Part shown: positions 10,409 to 23,272 of the stretch, piece by piece
Layout: every line of letters begins with the position of its first letter
How positions within the stretch are numbered: position 1 is the stretch's first letter
DNA from: Neurospora tetraspora
Taxonomy: Eukaryota; Ascomycota; Sordariomycetes; Sordariales; Sordariaceae
NCBI RefSeq assembly: GCF_033439725.1
Contig: NW_026944383.1
Coordinates: forward strand, 3,224,001-3,288,000
Length of the DNA: 64,000 nt
Direction: 5' to 3'
The notes under the pieces: model-generated
The model's input: only the letters and a program-made list of their open reading frames with translations
The model's database searches: none
What the model was told of the DNA's origin: nothing
Made by a program: the position numbers and the translations under genes

Positions 10409-12880
10409 TATGTGTATAGCACTGAACTCGACGCGATTGATCTCGAAGTTCGGGTAGGTATGCAATAGTTGATGGTAGGATTCGGGGAAGAATAATGGGT
10501 TCTAGAGGATAGATCACAAGTAAACAAATGTCGTCATAACATGGCTGGGATGGACTTCGGTGGAGTACTCTTCTTCGTCTCGTATGGAGCTTTCCACGAA
10601 TTCCATCCGTCCCCGTCCGGTGTCCACGATCCCCGCCATGCTCGAGAGCTTCCGGCAAAATCGACCGGCATCGGCGGCTCCCGCTCTCGAATGCAAGCCC
10701 GCCGGCGGCAGACGGGACCCTGATCTTATCATTCAGGTGGGGCAAGGTGTGCAAGGTCCGGTACGACGGGAGGTAGAGGTCGAAATGTGCATTCGTGAGC
10801 GCCGGAGCGCAGCTGCATGCCAAGAAATGTGCCTGACAGCCGTGTTCCTGTCAACTGCCCCACCAAGAAAGTGACAGGGAAGCTCTTCCTCTTCCTCTTC
10901 CCGTCTGCTTCGAAGCTCACGCAGTGACAGAACTGACTGAGTGCGCTGATCAAGATCAACAGGTGACGGGCATGATGCACACCACCAAGGTGAGCAAGTG
11001 AGCTGACCGTCTGTTTCCGGTGCTCTGGACACCTCCAAGATTTTGACACGTACAAGGCTCCCAATTAGCTACGAGATGTGCCACTCGAAGTTTCCCAAGC
11101 CTTATTATTGCAATTTTTTATGAGCAAGTAGAGTCTAGAATAAGGTGTGGATGGTCTTGGGAATGCGATTGGATACCTTATCTCTATCAAAACATTCGGG
11201 CCCTGCTAGGAACAAAGACTGATGCTCTCGGTAGACTGTTAGAAGAGGACGACAGAAGTAGTCTGGGATGTCTTCTCCATACCTAACACTATCAGTAAAT
11301 CCCGTCGGTCCCCTCCGCCTCCACTCCCTCATCCCTTGCTCCCAAGGTAGGTAGGTATGTGATATGATATGCCCGATCTTGGACGGTCCTGGTGGGAGGT
11401 TTGCCTCTTCGTTACGCCGGTTTGTGAGGCACCGCTCGGCTACCTCTAGGCCCTAGGGCCACGACTTTGCCGCCCAGGTCTTCTGCTGCTGGCCTGCTGC
11501 GTTCGTACGACAACGTCACTCGACACCCTAGGTAGTGCCCCGGCAAGCCTGGAGGTGGCCAGAGCCCAGAGGGGAGTTGATCCGCCTCTTGTCCGTCACG
11601 GTCCTAAATTATCCTCCAGTTCATTAAAGTCCATCCACACTATTCTCATCAACGTTACAACCAAGTGGAATTATATGTGGAATTTTTTCTCTCGGTCTTT
11701 CAAACGCCACCGCGTCGACATGGTTCTTCTTTCTTTCCTCCTAGTGTCTACCTAACCTTTTCTTTCTCTACTTCATGAACTCGTCTGACAGTCTGCCCAT
11801 AGAGGTGATCCAAAACTTACGCCATTTCGGCGCTTTCGCCCTTCCCAACGTCTCCGCCATCGACGATATACCATCCCCATTTGTCTTGCACCCTGTCTCC
11901 TATTCTAGGCCTTTGTCTCTGTGTCACCCTTTTACTCTTTTTCTTCAAAGTCTTTCGAGAATATCAACATACCAGGCCACTTACGACCGACCTCATGCGG
12001 AGTTTAATACGACACAATCGAAGGAAAGCAAAGCCGAACACCCAAAGAACCCGTTGATCGACGACAACCGTCCAATTATAACACCTTTCTATAGCCCATC
12101 AGTGCTACGCCTTCCCGTCCAAAAGAAACTTCGATACATCGCAAAGACGGCCCAAAGCACGCATACCTGTCGTGAGTATGGCGGTATGGCATTCTACACT
12201 CCCCATTCATTTCTGTTGCCCCCTCCCGTTTTTCACACTCTGACAAATACCCTCATATTTCTGCCCTATATCTTGAATCTTCACACCTCAAATCCTACAC
12301 CAGCTTTCCATGGCCCTATCTGTTCCACGCTGAATAAACATCATCATATGCATCACAAAAAGCCAGTAAACGATAACAAAAGTCCATTCCTCCCCCTTCT
12401 TCCTTTGCTCGCCTTCAGTTTTTTCTCCAGTCATATACTCACACAAATTCCACGATCGAGAGGTACTTTGCTGATGGGTGACAAGTGCTTTTGCTCTCGC
12501 AAATGCCTTGCAGACCCTCACTCAACGTCAGACGCTATGCGCAATCCCGTGGAGATCCGGCCATATGCTGCTGTACTCTCAAGCGATACCTCTCATCGAT
12601 TTAACGACAGCGAAGAATCGACAGATGGCTTGCGTGAATTTCTTCTGCCATGCCATCCACCGATGCCCAAAGTATCTTCCGCCATCAAACCGAGCGATGG
12701 GTACAAGGATATATACTGTTAATCTGACAATGTTCCGCCGAAGTCGGAAGCGAATATTGAAGCAAAAGTTGCGAGAGCCTAAGCAGGCTACAGTACCCAA
12801 ACAGGAACAAGCTTTGAGTAATAATATGCTGTTCCGAATATGTGCGTCGTGCGGTGTGTTGACCGCGCGACGGTTCATTG
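10409..12880. other. Intergenic region, about 2.5 kb, with one unsupported long plus-strand frame
   Basis: The only notable content is an open frame of 315 codons at 11775-12722 on the plus strand. It is pyrimidine-rich, has no recognisable domain and includes a good donor (GTGAGT near 12174), so it resembles an untranslated leader or a chance frame more than a protein. It converges on the stop of the coiled-coil gene at 12881. I do not call it as a gene; see findings. Confidence 0.4.
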
Positions 12881-15109
12881 TCACGCCTGGCTGACTCGGC
12901 TTGCCGAAGTGCGGCTACGTTCGTCCTCTTCCAGCACGTCGCTTAGCCTTGTTGGGTGATGGTGTCGGGGCATCGTTTCCCATCCAGGCGCTGCGTAGCC
13001 TTGCCCGCCATATCCGGATGATTCGGGGTACGTGCCGCCGTATTGCGAACTCGACGGGGGATAATTAGTCGCAGGATTCGAGGTAGGGGTTTCAAAATCC
13101 TCTGCCGCCTGGTCAGATTGGTGAGCTTCTTCCGGGCGGGGTGCTAGGGTAAGGGGTATTGTCTCTCGTCGACATCTTCGACAAACTTGTCATCAATATC
13201 GCCAGTTCAACTCACCTTCGTCATAGCCTGCTTCTGAACCGGCGCCATAATCTCCAGGTTGTTGCGTGGAGGTACCGGGTTGTTGCTGGTAATATCCGCC
13301 ACTTGGTTGGCCAGCGGCAGTCGTGTTCGGTTGGGCAGCGGACCCTTGGGTATACTGAGGGTACTGGGGATTTTGCCCGGCGACATAGTCGGAAGTATCG
13401 GATTGGGTCCTCTGATGATCCCGCGTGCTCGCTTGGCGATTAGGAACACCTTGTGTCATCGGCACGACCTGGACGCCGCCTACTATTGTTGGATGGCCCT
13501 GCTGAAGGGAAAGTGTGCGGTCCCTTTCTTCCTGTTCTCGACGACCAAGTTCCTCCCACGCGCGACGAGCCTCGTCTTTCGAGATCAATAACTCTTTCCG
13601 CATCTCGGCAAGCAACTTCTGGGTCTTCGCGTTCTCGCGCTCCTGCTCCTGAGCTTGGCGGGCGGTTTCAGCTCTACTTCGCCGTTCCTCTTCCAAGGCG
13701 TTCTCGAGCATGGCGTTAGTCTCCTGCAGGCGCTCAATATCCGACCGTGTTTCGAAGAACCAGCGCTGGAACTTTCTCTCGGAGCTGGCGCGTAGCCTCT
13801 GCAGCTCAACGACTGCGTGGAAGAGGTTGGCACCCGCTGCTGATAAGTCGCTGACCTGTCTGGATAGCTGAGCGGAAATTGGGTTTCGGTCGAACTCGTC
13901 AGTATTCTCCTGGAGTTTACGTATCCAAAAGCTGGTCATTCCCTCCCAGTGCGCTGACAGGGCTTCCCATCGCTCAAAGGCATGAGGGAACGAGTTCTTC
14001 ACCCTGGTACCGGCATTTAGCGCTGACGGCTCGGCTGGTTGCCCAGGCGCTGTACCGCCAGTCCCAGCGGCAGGTGTAAAGCCCTGAGGTGCCTGATTTG
14101 GTTGACCAGTGCGAGCTGGGCGCAAAGATTGCGGTGCGTCCGCTTGCGGGGGATTCCCAGGCTGTACCTGGGGACCGCCCTGGGCCTCTTGAGCTCGTTT
14201 TTGCCTACGTTGTGTGGCTGGATCGGTGGCTACGTTACCACCTGGTGCAGCGCCAGCAGCAGCATTTCTCCTTTCGGCGTTCTGTCGACGCGTCTCCTCA
14301 AGCATACGCGCCTCCTCTTCGGCGCGAGCACGCTCCATCTGCTCTCTTTCGGCCTTTTGTCTTGCCTCCCGTTCAGCACGTTCACGCATGATCATCCTAG
14401 GGCCACGGATCACCTGCTGGGGAGAGCCAGTCTGAGAAGGTACGGTAGGTCGCGATGAGGGCACGGCATGGCCATTGGAAGTAGCAGGGCCGACGCCGCC
14501 GCTCAGTAGATCCGCCATCGAAGCGTTTTCTTCGTCCAGATCTGAGGAGAAGGAATACGGCTGCCTTAGAGCTTCCTCGAGAGCCCAAAGGATAGCGCTC
14601 TTTGTGTGTCGAGAAAGGCGGAGGGGATTGGAGTGGGATAAGGAGGAAGTCCGTTCCGGGATAAACGACGGCTGGGGCGGGAATGTGTCTTCGTTAAGAT
14701 CGTCACTGCTATCTTGCGAAAGGCGTTGCCGAAAGCTCTCGTGTGGTTGAGGGGGTTGTCCAAGTCCAGGGGGACCAGCAGTTGCGAAGATAGGTTGGGG
14801 TGCGATGCCAACGCTGGCCGCCTCGAGGTGAATGCGGCGCGAAGAGCGGGATGGGCTCGGGGTCGGGCTCGGACTACGGGCGCCTTGAAAGCGCGGTGTT
14901 CGCCGGAGAGTTCTCTGAGAAGACGGAGTGGGGGATGCGTCGTCTGATGCAGGTGTCGCCGTGGCTGACCGAAGAGGAAGAGTGCGCTGCTGGCGCTGTG
15001 TGGGCGTTATCGGGTTGTAAAAATCGCGGGGGTTCTGGGATGGTGGAGGTTGGTGTGTTCCGGCGGCAATATCTCCCTCATCGCCAGCGGGCGCTGGTGT
15101 GGTTGACAA
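12881..15109 (-). CDS. Conserved fungal coiled-coil protein of unknown function (up to 718 aa, start unresolved)
   Basis: Exon A runs from about 15109 to 13216 and exon B from 13143 to 12881, with a 72-nt intron (donor GTGAGT, acceptor CCCTAG). Ignoring the splice truncates the protein at GELNWRY; splicing adds a coherent tail ending RTSASRVSQA. The order is: Ser/Pro-rich N terminus; a short ordered motif around 165-205 (HTKSAILWALEEAL ... SMADLL); a charged Arg/Glu helix (about 240-290); a Pro/Gln linker; a folded segment (about 370-450, FPHAFERWEALSAHWEGM); a long coiled coil (about 450-540); and a Gln/Tyr/Gly-rich tail. The frame is open up to 15118 but has no ATG before residue 202. An upstream exon or non-AUG start is therefore needed; 15109 is a TTG. 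Function not recognised. Confidence 0.75.
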
Positions 15110-15118
15110 GGTGAAGGG

Positions 15119-18100
15119 TCACCACCCTGGTGGTGACGAAATGCGACGCGCCTGGTAGGCAGGCTAGGGCGGGCTGGGATGGTGGGCCGAAGGCTGCGAT
15201 TCGGGTCAGATGCTGCCGTTACATGTAATGCGCAAGGACAGAGGAAGGAGAAATTCCTGCAAAGCAGGCTGTATGTGTTTGTGGACGGATCGGTGGTGGT
15301 GGTGTCCATGACTGTCGCAACCAAGGTACACACCGTACCGACAACCGTCCGCCTTTTCGATTCTCTCCACTCACCTTGATGTCTCTGTTCAGCTCGGAGT
15401 ACCGTGTATCATGACAGGATATGAAAGCAATATCCTGGCAGGAATGGAAGTGCAAAGGGAATATTCCTGTTCTTCCAGTGTGGAGTGAACAGTGAACAGG
15501 GGTAATGCAAACAAGTCTGGTGGGTAATCGTGGATTTGAGGTAGCTGTCGCGAAAAATGGACGAGGTCGGGCTTGGTGATGGGATGGAAGTGGAAAAAAT
15601 GCGTGGCTGGTGAGTTTTGGTGACGAGTGTTTGAACAGCCAAAACAGGCGGGCGATTGGACAGCACTACACTGCACCGTAGCGTACTTGTAATTCGGTTT
15701 CGGTCAGGGCAGGTTGTCGGTTGGTTGTCCGGGTGTCAGCAAAGGTGATTAGGTCTAGTCATTAGGAGCTGAAGGGGTTGTTGAAGAGCAGAAAGAAAGC
15801 CAAAATCAAAAGCCGCGCTGTCGGCCGGGTGGGTGTCCTTTTGAAGGTGATACCCGTTGTTGACTCGTGTAGTCGTGTCGGGCAACCAGAGGACGACGAG
15901 CTGCGGGATGATGAGGCTGATGGATTGACAGCAGGGTGAGGTGATGGTGAGATGGTGTAGTGGGTTGTTCCAGGCCGGTCAGTTAGAGATCCCCCGCGTT
16001 GCTGCCCGGGCAGCATCAACCCTGGACAGAACCTGGAAACCTTAACACACACACACTGCTGAGGTTCCCTGCCCGCCTCCCCCAGGCGCCCCTCCACCTC
16101 GGGGTACCTACTACTACCAGCTATAGCACCTCACTCCAGCAGGGAAAGATGTCGCTGCCCGACCGCTTGTAAAGACCGTCACGACAAAACCACATCCGCC
16201 CTTTTTTTCCTCACCGCCTCACCACCGGCCAACCTTTTGCCAAGCCGAAAAATTGGGCGGTCGTCAATGCGCAATGGTTGAGGCGTCGTTAGGGAGTTGG
16301 CTCGGGCGCCAATGGCTTGAATTGGTGTCGATTCGTTCAGCCGGGTGAAAGCCTCGCGGTCGGTTGTTCAAGTCCGAGTCGGGAAAGGATGAAGCTGTAA
16401 GGTACCTGTGTCGACGATGCCATCATTTTCCCGGACGGGACAACACCTTATGAATGGTCCTAGCCACCACGCACTTGCCGTTCGGCAACGCAAGTTGACT
16501 TACAAGTGCAGGCACAGCTGTACACAAAGCGCTGCAGAACGATATGAAATTCCCGCTCGGGAAGGCACCAGGTAGAGGCAGGCAGGAAGCACAGAGAATG
16601 GAGGTGAACCCCGCCTGTTACCTCACTGCGCAATGAGGTTTGAGACAAACGTCACGGTTCCTTCCTGTTGGACTTATCGATCCTTCCTCTTCTTTGCCAG
16701 ACGCAGGCCAACAAGTCCGGTTGTTTGCCAATCTTTGACTTTCGGTTTTCTTTTCTTTTCCATGCCAACACAGAGCGTTGTGCGCCGACTCGTAACCGGC
16801 TATCCTATCTCCTCCACGCCAAATCGAAACCAGCGGCGCCTGACACTACAAAGACGGCCCGGCTTACTCGAGCTGCGGCAATGGTTGACGTTGCTCAAAC
16901 CGTCAAGAACTTCTTGGTCTCTGCAAGGCAGCATGGTCGGGCAACCGGAACAAGACTCGCAGCATCCCGTCACAGCATGACGGTTGTGACACGGGTAGGT
17001 CGGTCGATACGAAGTGGCCCGTTGAGACAGTCTGAAGATGCGGCGTGCTAGTGTCGTTGCACAAAGAACGCGCCCAAGGCACTTCTCATTACACTGACCA
17101 TTAACAGACACTACCAATATGGAAAGACAAGCTCCAGTCAAGACAACCCTCTCCCAAAAGTCATCTCCGAGTTTGGATATCGGCCCCTTCTTTGCGTACA
17201 GTACGTACACACTGGTTCCTATCCGGATGCCCTTCTTCACAACCAACAAGCCAGTGCTTTCACCGGGGGCGAATACCAAAAAGTCACGTTGGCTCGGATT
17301 GAGCGGCTGGGGCTGGCTGGATAGCCTGGATGTGAGGCAGCTGGAAGTTGGAATGGAAGAAATCGATGCGTTGGCAGTACATGAGACGTGACGAAACTCA
17401 TGCACCAGTGTTGCATTCTCCAATCGCCGACCTGTCTCAGGAACCCCAAGATCCCAAGAGGATGGTTCAGGGCAGGCTGCCCACAACCCGCTTTAGCCCC
17501 AACCCTGGTCCCATTCTCAACGTCGAGCTTGTCAAACAAGGCCCTACTACTCACCACGGCCAATCTCATTCTTCCTTCGTACCTCATCTTCGTACCGCAT
17601 GGCCTCTACGCCTGTCTGACGTCGGTGTTATCCACCGGGGTCCCTCTCACGACTCGATTCCCAAGTTCTGGAGGCAAAATCGAACATTCTCACTGTGGAG
17701 CTACAGCGTTTTGGTGAGAAGGTGCTGCGGCTCCTTCAGTCTTTCCGGGGGGCATGGTTAAATATGTACCGGCCTGGATACGTTGCCGAATCGAAGATCC
17801 ATACTCTTCTAGAAACGAACGCGAGAAGATCATCTAAATATGGAAGGCTCAGAGGCTCAAACGTCTATAAGACTGCTCCTATACCTACCTCATCACGCAT
17901 GAGATCCGAGTTGCCAACGGTCCCAGTGGGGTTCATGATTTCATGACGCAGACGAACCCGGGGGAATGCTACTCATACCAGATTCGTTGAGAAAGCGGGA
18001 GAGACATGGAAGTTTTCGAGCCTCTTGGTGACAGCGTCTGATGCTGTTTCCCAGACCTCTCATCACCGGAAGATAAGCTTCGAAGGAAAATTCGAAAAAT

Positions 18101-18834
18101 TTGCCAGTACAAGTGTACGTTACGATCAAGGAGCTGATTTCATCTCGATCAGATATCGGAACATCGTCAATAAACTCGTGGGACGCAGTGGACTTCTGTC
18201 CTTTGTGAGTGTCTATGTCTTCGCATGGGTAGTGAACCCTTCTGTTTTGCATATTTCCAGACATTCTCCGAGACATGACATGCGACTACCAAGTCATTCC
18301 TCTCACATAGTGTCTTGAAGGGCTTCCAGTAGATTCTTGCCCTTCTCCTAGCCGGAGTCCCCCAATCTGTGTTCCTTTACTCTTGGTGCCATATTAGCAG
18401 CCGAGATATCAAGGGACTGCTATAACTTTCACACATGAATATGCCTATGCTGAAGCCAGCATCGGTATGCGCCGATTCCGAACGCATGCTTGATAACAAT
18501 GACATTCTTCGGTTTTGGTATCCTAAAGTGCGGTTGATTGCTATAACCACAACATGCTGGTCTAAAAGCAACCCGAACTCCAATACAATGCTTCGACCGC
18601 ATCCAGGCCTTATATCGTGCGTCTGAAACATGACAGGTTAACCAACAAAGAAGTTGATACTCGTCAAAAAAAAGATTGAAAAAGTTCGTCGAAGAGGTTG
18701 AAAAATAGCACCCGCGAAAAGCCTCCCAAGATCCAAACAAACATAACCACCAAACATCATGACCATATCCTCATACAGATTTCTCATCATTACCATCATT
18801 AAACATCATAACAACCACACCTGCCGCAAGATGC
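15119..18834. other. Intergenic region, about 3.7 kb, no confident gene
   Basis: Left part: the 5' flank of the coiled-coil gene, probably with its untranslated leader and first exon. Around 16880-17110 a plus-strand ATG in a plausible context (GCAATGG) opens 38 codons that end at a good GTAGGT donor. A CTGAC branch point and an AACAG acceptor follow at about 17107, but no exon after that can be chosen. On the minus strand a 228-codon frame (16800-17486) overlaps it; its scattered Cys/Arg/Ser composition suggests a shadow. I call neither. Confidence 0.4.
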
Positions 18835-21800
18835 TCATCTTAAAAAGGGTTGATCCAACCCTCCAAACTTGATCTGGCTCTTTCGAACCGTAAACCTCCT
18901 CGCCCTCCTCACGCCCAGCGTCTCCTCCCCCGCCGCACCGGTACTGCTGTACCCCATTCCAAACGTCCACCTCGGTCTCGTCTCCAGCACGCCCCTGCCC
19001 ACCCCAAGCTTCTCCTTCAGCTCCTCCCTGCTCCGACAATGCTTGAACGCTAGATCGCCCAGCAAATCCTCGTTCGCCAGATAGGAGATGATCTCAGCCA
19101 AACAAGTAACCCCATGCGGGAACCGAAACGGCTTCCTCGCGGGGAGCAAGGACAGCAAAGCCAAAAAGTAAAGCACGCACAGCGCCAGGACGATGGCGAA
19201 GGCCGGGAAGTTGGGGAACATGAGGACTTTTTCCTCGTCGGTTGGGACGTTGTTGTCGTCTACCAGCGAGCCAGCCGGTTGCGTAAGTGCCATGAACATG
19301 CCGCCACCCAGGACGGGGAGCAGGATGAACAGCGTCGAGCACGCCGAGGTGAAAGCCACGCGCCAGTGTCCGTTCTTGAGCGCGTGGAACGTGGCTGTCA
19401 AGGGGCCGCACGCCGCGTAGTCGGCCAGCAGGGAGGCGTCGGCTGAGGCGCCGCCTTTACGGTTGGAAGACGACATGGCGGCCCACGGCTGGAGGATGCG
19501 GAGGTGCTTGTCGATGGTTTGGAAGAGCAGGTACAAGATGAGGCCGAGCAGGGAAGGGATGAAGGAGTAGAGGAAGTTGGCGGCTGAGAAGGCACCCTGC
19601 ACGGGCGCGGCGGGGAGGCCGGGGAGAAAACCGTTGGTGATGCGGGTCGCGGGTAGGAAGGAGACGATGAAGAGCGCGAGGAGGAGGATGAAAGCGCCGG
19701 TTACGAGTAGGAGGAGAGGAGAGGTGCGCAGGCACCAGGGCAGGTAGCGGTAGCGGCCTTGGGGGGAGAGGGTGGCGTCTGAGGCGGCTTCGATGTCGTA
19801 GTCCCCTCCGGTTCCGGTGCCCGTGCCCGTGCCCGTGCCGGTCCCGCTGCCGCTGTTGCTGCCGGCGACGGGGTTGATGTTGATGGCGGACATCAGACCT
19901 TGCTTTTCTTGGAACTTGGCCATCCCTTTGCCGGTCAGCTGGTCGGGAAGCGGCACGGCGATGAGCCCTTGGTCCATGGGACTTCCCAACGTGTACCACA
20001 CGCCAGACCGGCCGTCCTTCCACGTCCAGTAACCCAGTCGGACGTTGGCCTGGTGGCGGAGCGCAAAGCGGATGCGCTCGCGGTTGCTCGCTAGCTGGGT
20101 GCCTCGGTATTCGTCCGCCGTGTTGGTCTCGGAGACGATGGCGGTTATGTCGGCCAGGGATCGCGGATCCCACGCCAGTCCCGTTGATCGCAGCGCCGCA
20201 AAGTAACTCCACAGAACGGCCGTCGAGATGAACATGACGATGTAAAGCGCCGCAGCGGTCCACGCAACGCCCTGGACCGTGGCCCACATCCAGACACCAT
20301 CGACCCAGACGACCGTGAACATGGAACTAAGCAACGGGAGAGTCATCCCAAACACCCAAGTCACCAAAAGTGGAACCCAGACCTTCCACGACCCAATAAG
20401 CTGCGGCGGCCAGAGGAACGAGCGCGGGTACATATCCTCGAACAGCGCACCGTCTCGCTCCCTGATATTCGGCGAAGCCAGGTGCGTAAACGGCAGGATC
20501 CGGAAAACGGTAATGATGATGAACTGCGCCCATAACAGCAACAACCCGCCCAAAAACTGCGGGAGGATCCGAAACAGAAAGTACGAAGAGCCGTAGTTGC
20601 TCACGTACCCCGTTAGTCCGTTTTGCATTTGCGACCACACGGCGGAGAAGATGAGCGTGGCCGCCATGAAGAGGCACATCAGCATGAAGGCGACCAGCGA
20701 GCGCGCTGTTAGCGGCATCGGGAGGAAGTCGAGCGTTGGGAGACCGTTGGCTCGTGGCTCGCCTATTTTGGCTATGAGCGCGTCTCTGTCCAGCGGCCTC
20801 CATTCGTGCGGTTGCGCTGGTCGCGGGCCGTTTTTTAACAGTGTCGATGCGAGCGAGTCCGCTGAGATGGCGGGGTTGTTGGGCCGGAAAGGCGTTTGGA
20901 GGAGGCGCCTGTCTTCTTCGAATTGGTGTTTTAGTCCGGGATCTAATGTTGATGAAGGTCCAGTAGGTCCAGGTTGCTGTTCCTGCTGTTGGTGCTGTTC
21001 GGGTACATAACCAGCAGGAAGAGCACCTAACTCGGGACCAGGAACAACATCATATCGCCCTCCTCCTCCTCCTCCTCCAGGTCCCCATTCACTACCTGAC
21101 GATCCATCACCCGAGTAACCTGACTCTCTGTTCCCACGAGTGAGAGCTTCGATGGCGTACTGGACATAGGGCGTGTCGTCGACACCTGGGGTGACCACGC
21201 CGGCTTCCCTGGCGAGATCGTCTTTAAAATCTTGGACCGGACCTGCTGCTGCTGCTGCTAGCCCACCGTCTACAGGTAGGCCCCCCGGCAATGGCTGGTA
21301 TGGATTTCGTTGCATTTGTTGATATTGAAGTCGAAAGGTTGGAGGCGGCAGTGGTGGTAAGTCTGGCATGACGCGCGGAGGTCCTTGGATGACAATGGGA
21401 CCGGCATGAGCTTGGTGGTCTTGGCTTATTCCTCCGAAAGTGGTTGGGGTTCCGGTCCCGTGGCCGCGGCGGCGGTCGGTGGCTCCGCTATCTTCTTGTT
21501 GTTCGCTTGTGTTCTTGTTATCGGAAGATGCCCGGACGAATTCGGACGGAGGAGTAGTCGGCGGTGGATGTGAAACTGACGGCGTCGGTTGAGCAGCAGC
21601 AGCGGCAGCTGAAGAAACAGGTCTGGACGTGAACGATAAGTCCGAGTTAAGAGCACTACTGCCGACGCGGCGTTCTTCCGGGTGGCCAAACGTGCCTCCG
21701 GATCGGTTCGACGGCGGCCTTGGATCGGCGGTGAGATACTGCTGCGGATGTGGTGGGCCTCGGGCTACTAGTGGTGGGCAGTGCCGGCTGTTAGTGCATC

Positions 21801-21937
21801 GAGCTCGCTAAAAAAAAGTTTAGACTTCTTGCTGCCCTGTTGCTTGGATAGGTCCATCAACTTGGCAATATGACGCAGGTCTACATACGTGAATCAGGCT
21901 CTTCGGCATAATCGATATCTGGATTGTCGAGGTTCAT
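18835..21937 (-). CDS. Large polytopic membrane protein with a duplicated DUF3433-type region (993 aa)
   Basis: Exon 1 (21937-21889, 49 nt) encodes MNLDNPDIDYAEEPDS. A 121-nt intron (donor GTATGT, CTAAC branch, acceptor CACTAG) leads to exon 2 (21767-18835). The frame is continuous through the splice and extends the protein 149 residues beyond the ATG at 21369. The first 350 residues are disordered (Pro, Gln, Gly runs). Then come about eight hydrophobic segments in two groups of four, near 370-545 and 700-910, each with a segment like TIDKHLRILQPWAAM. This two-unit plan is the DUF3433 pattern of filamentous fungi. A Gly-Thr repeat (GTGTGTG) lies in the loop between halves. The C terminus is basic and cytosolic-looking. 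Probably an integral protein of an internal or plasma membrane; its activity is unknown. Some family members are linked to hyphal morphology and calcium handling, but I cannot assign that role here. Confidence 0.82.
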
Positions 21938-23272
21938 GCTTGGAACTAAGAACAGGGACAGGAACCGGAACTGGAACCAGAACGGGCGATGCACGTATTG
22001 GGATCCGAGATTATGGAGTAGCGAGTAGGATGTACTTGTGGGAGGCAACCTGTACGTCAGGAACAAGGAAGATGCGCGCAAGACTCGCAAGCAATTCGTT
22101 TTGGTCCTCTTGAGGCAATCGATGGTGAGGATCCAACTAACGAGTGGAAGCTGATGATGATGCAGGCGACCTCTCTACACTGTCGCTAATTGGGGGGTTT
22201 CTCGACCAATTGACCAGCTCAGCGTTTTGACGTCGTCGAATAGAGAAAAGATACATTCATGCCAGCTGCAAGAAGCATGAAAGGGAGCTATTATCAGAGG
22301 GAGCTAATGCGTTTGTACCTTTTGGCCATCTCTCGCCCTGCTCGCCCTGTGACAATTTCTGTGGAGGTTGGGAAGGACGCTGCCCGAATGGCTTCGTATT
22401 GGTGGTTGGGCGAACCGCGACCAGCCTTGCCAGCCACCCGCTTTCCATCTACGTGGACATTGGTGGTTTGCGCGCGTTTGTTGGGCCTTTGGTGTCTCCG
22501 GATATCACACGCCATGTAACGCGGAGAATCTGACTAGAGTCGGCAAGACATAGAAGAAAAAGGTTAGTCGTGCCAGAGCCCTGTGTACGATGGGCCGAGT
22601 TCCGTTTATCTTTTTCAAGCGAAGAAGAAAAATGGGGGACAAAATGGATGGGCAAGAAGGAAGGAAACTGAACACAAGTGGAAGTCGTCGTGTCTTGGCA
22701 TCGTCAATTGGGCACCGGGCACTTACACTACTGTGGGGCTCTCAAAAAGTCAATTGAAAGTCGAGATGAACCGCTTCAAAGCGGGGAGGCTTCATTATCT
22801 GGACTGTGCACTTTCCAAAGGTAATCATTTAGAGGGTACGTACTTGCGTTACAACGCCCATGTTGGAATACAATGTGTAATAGACTTCGACATAAATGTT
22901 GATCTTCACAACGGTGAGAATAGAGCTCCAGCTATATCAATCCGCACTCCGCATGCTTCGTATGTAGATGTACCGCTATTGGATATCATTGGACTAACAA
23001 CTGCTACGCTATGCAGCCCTGGCTGGCTATGCAGGTCCCGTTTAACGCCCTCGCATCGCAGGAGGCCGTCAAGCTACGTACGGCTATGTACGCATGTAAG
23101 AGCTCGATAGCATAAAGGTCGGGCCACTTGGCTGGGCCTAGCCACTGCCTATTACCTAAGGTATGCGCTGGCCTTAACCCACCTGTTGTTCTTCGCCCCC
23201 TCATCTCCATCTTTTATACCTGCCGATATCACCTCCTCTTTTCTGTTCTGTGGAGAGAGCTTGGAGGCCTCA
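21938..23272. other. Intergenic region, about 1.3 kb, no gene seen
   Basis: Upstream of the DUF3433-type gene and downstream of choline kinase. A 175-codon plus-strand frame (22583-23110) has no recognisable domain and unremarkable codon use. No RNA gene or repeat seen. Confidence 0.5.

Noticed and set aside
16366-16381. B-box-like GTTCAAGTCC near 16370
   Set aside because: No matching A box or cloverleaf can be folded around it.
16880-17107. Small plus-strand gene starting MVDVAQTVKNFLVSARQ
   Set aside because: Start context, donor and acceptor look acceptable, but no continuation exon gives a coherent protein and I recognise no family.
16800-17486. 228-codon minus-strand frame
   Set aside because: Scattered Cys/Arg/Ser composition, no domain, and a competing plus-strand frame with a plausible ATG and splice sites; neither can be completed into a gene.
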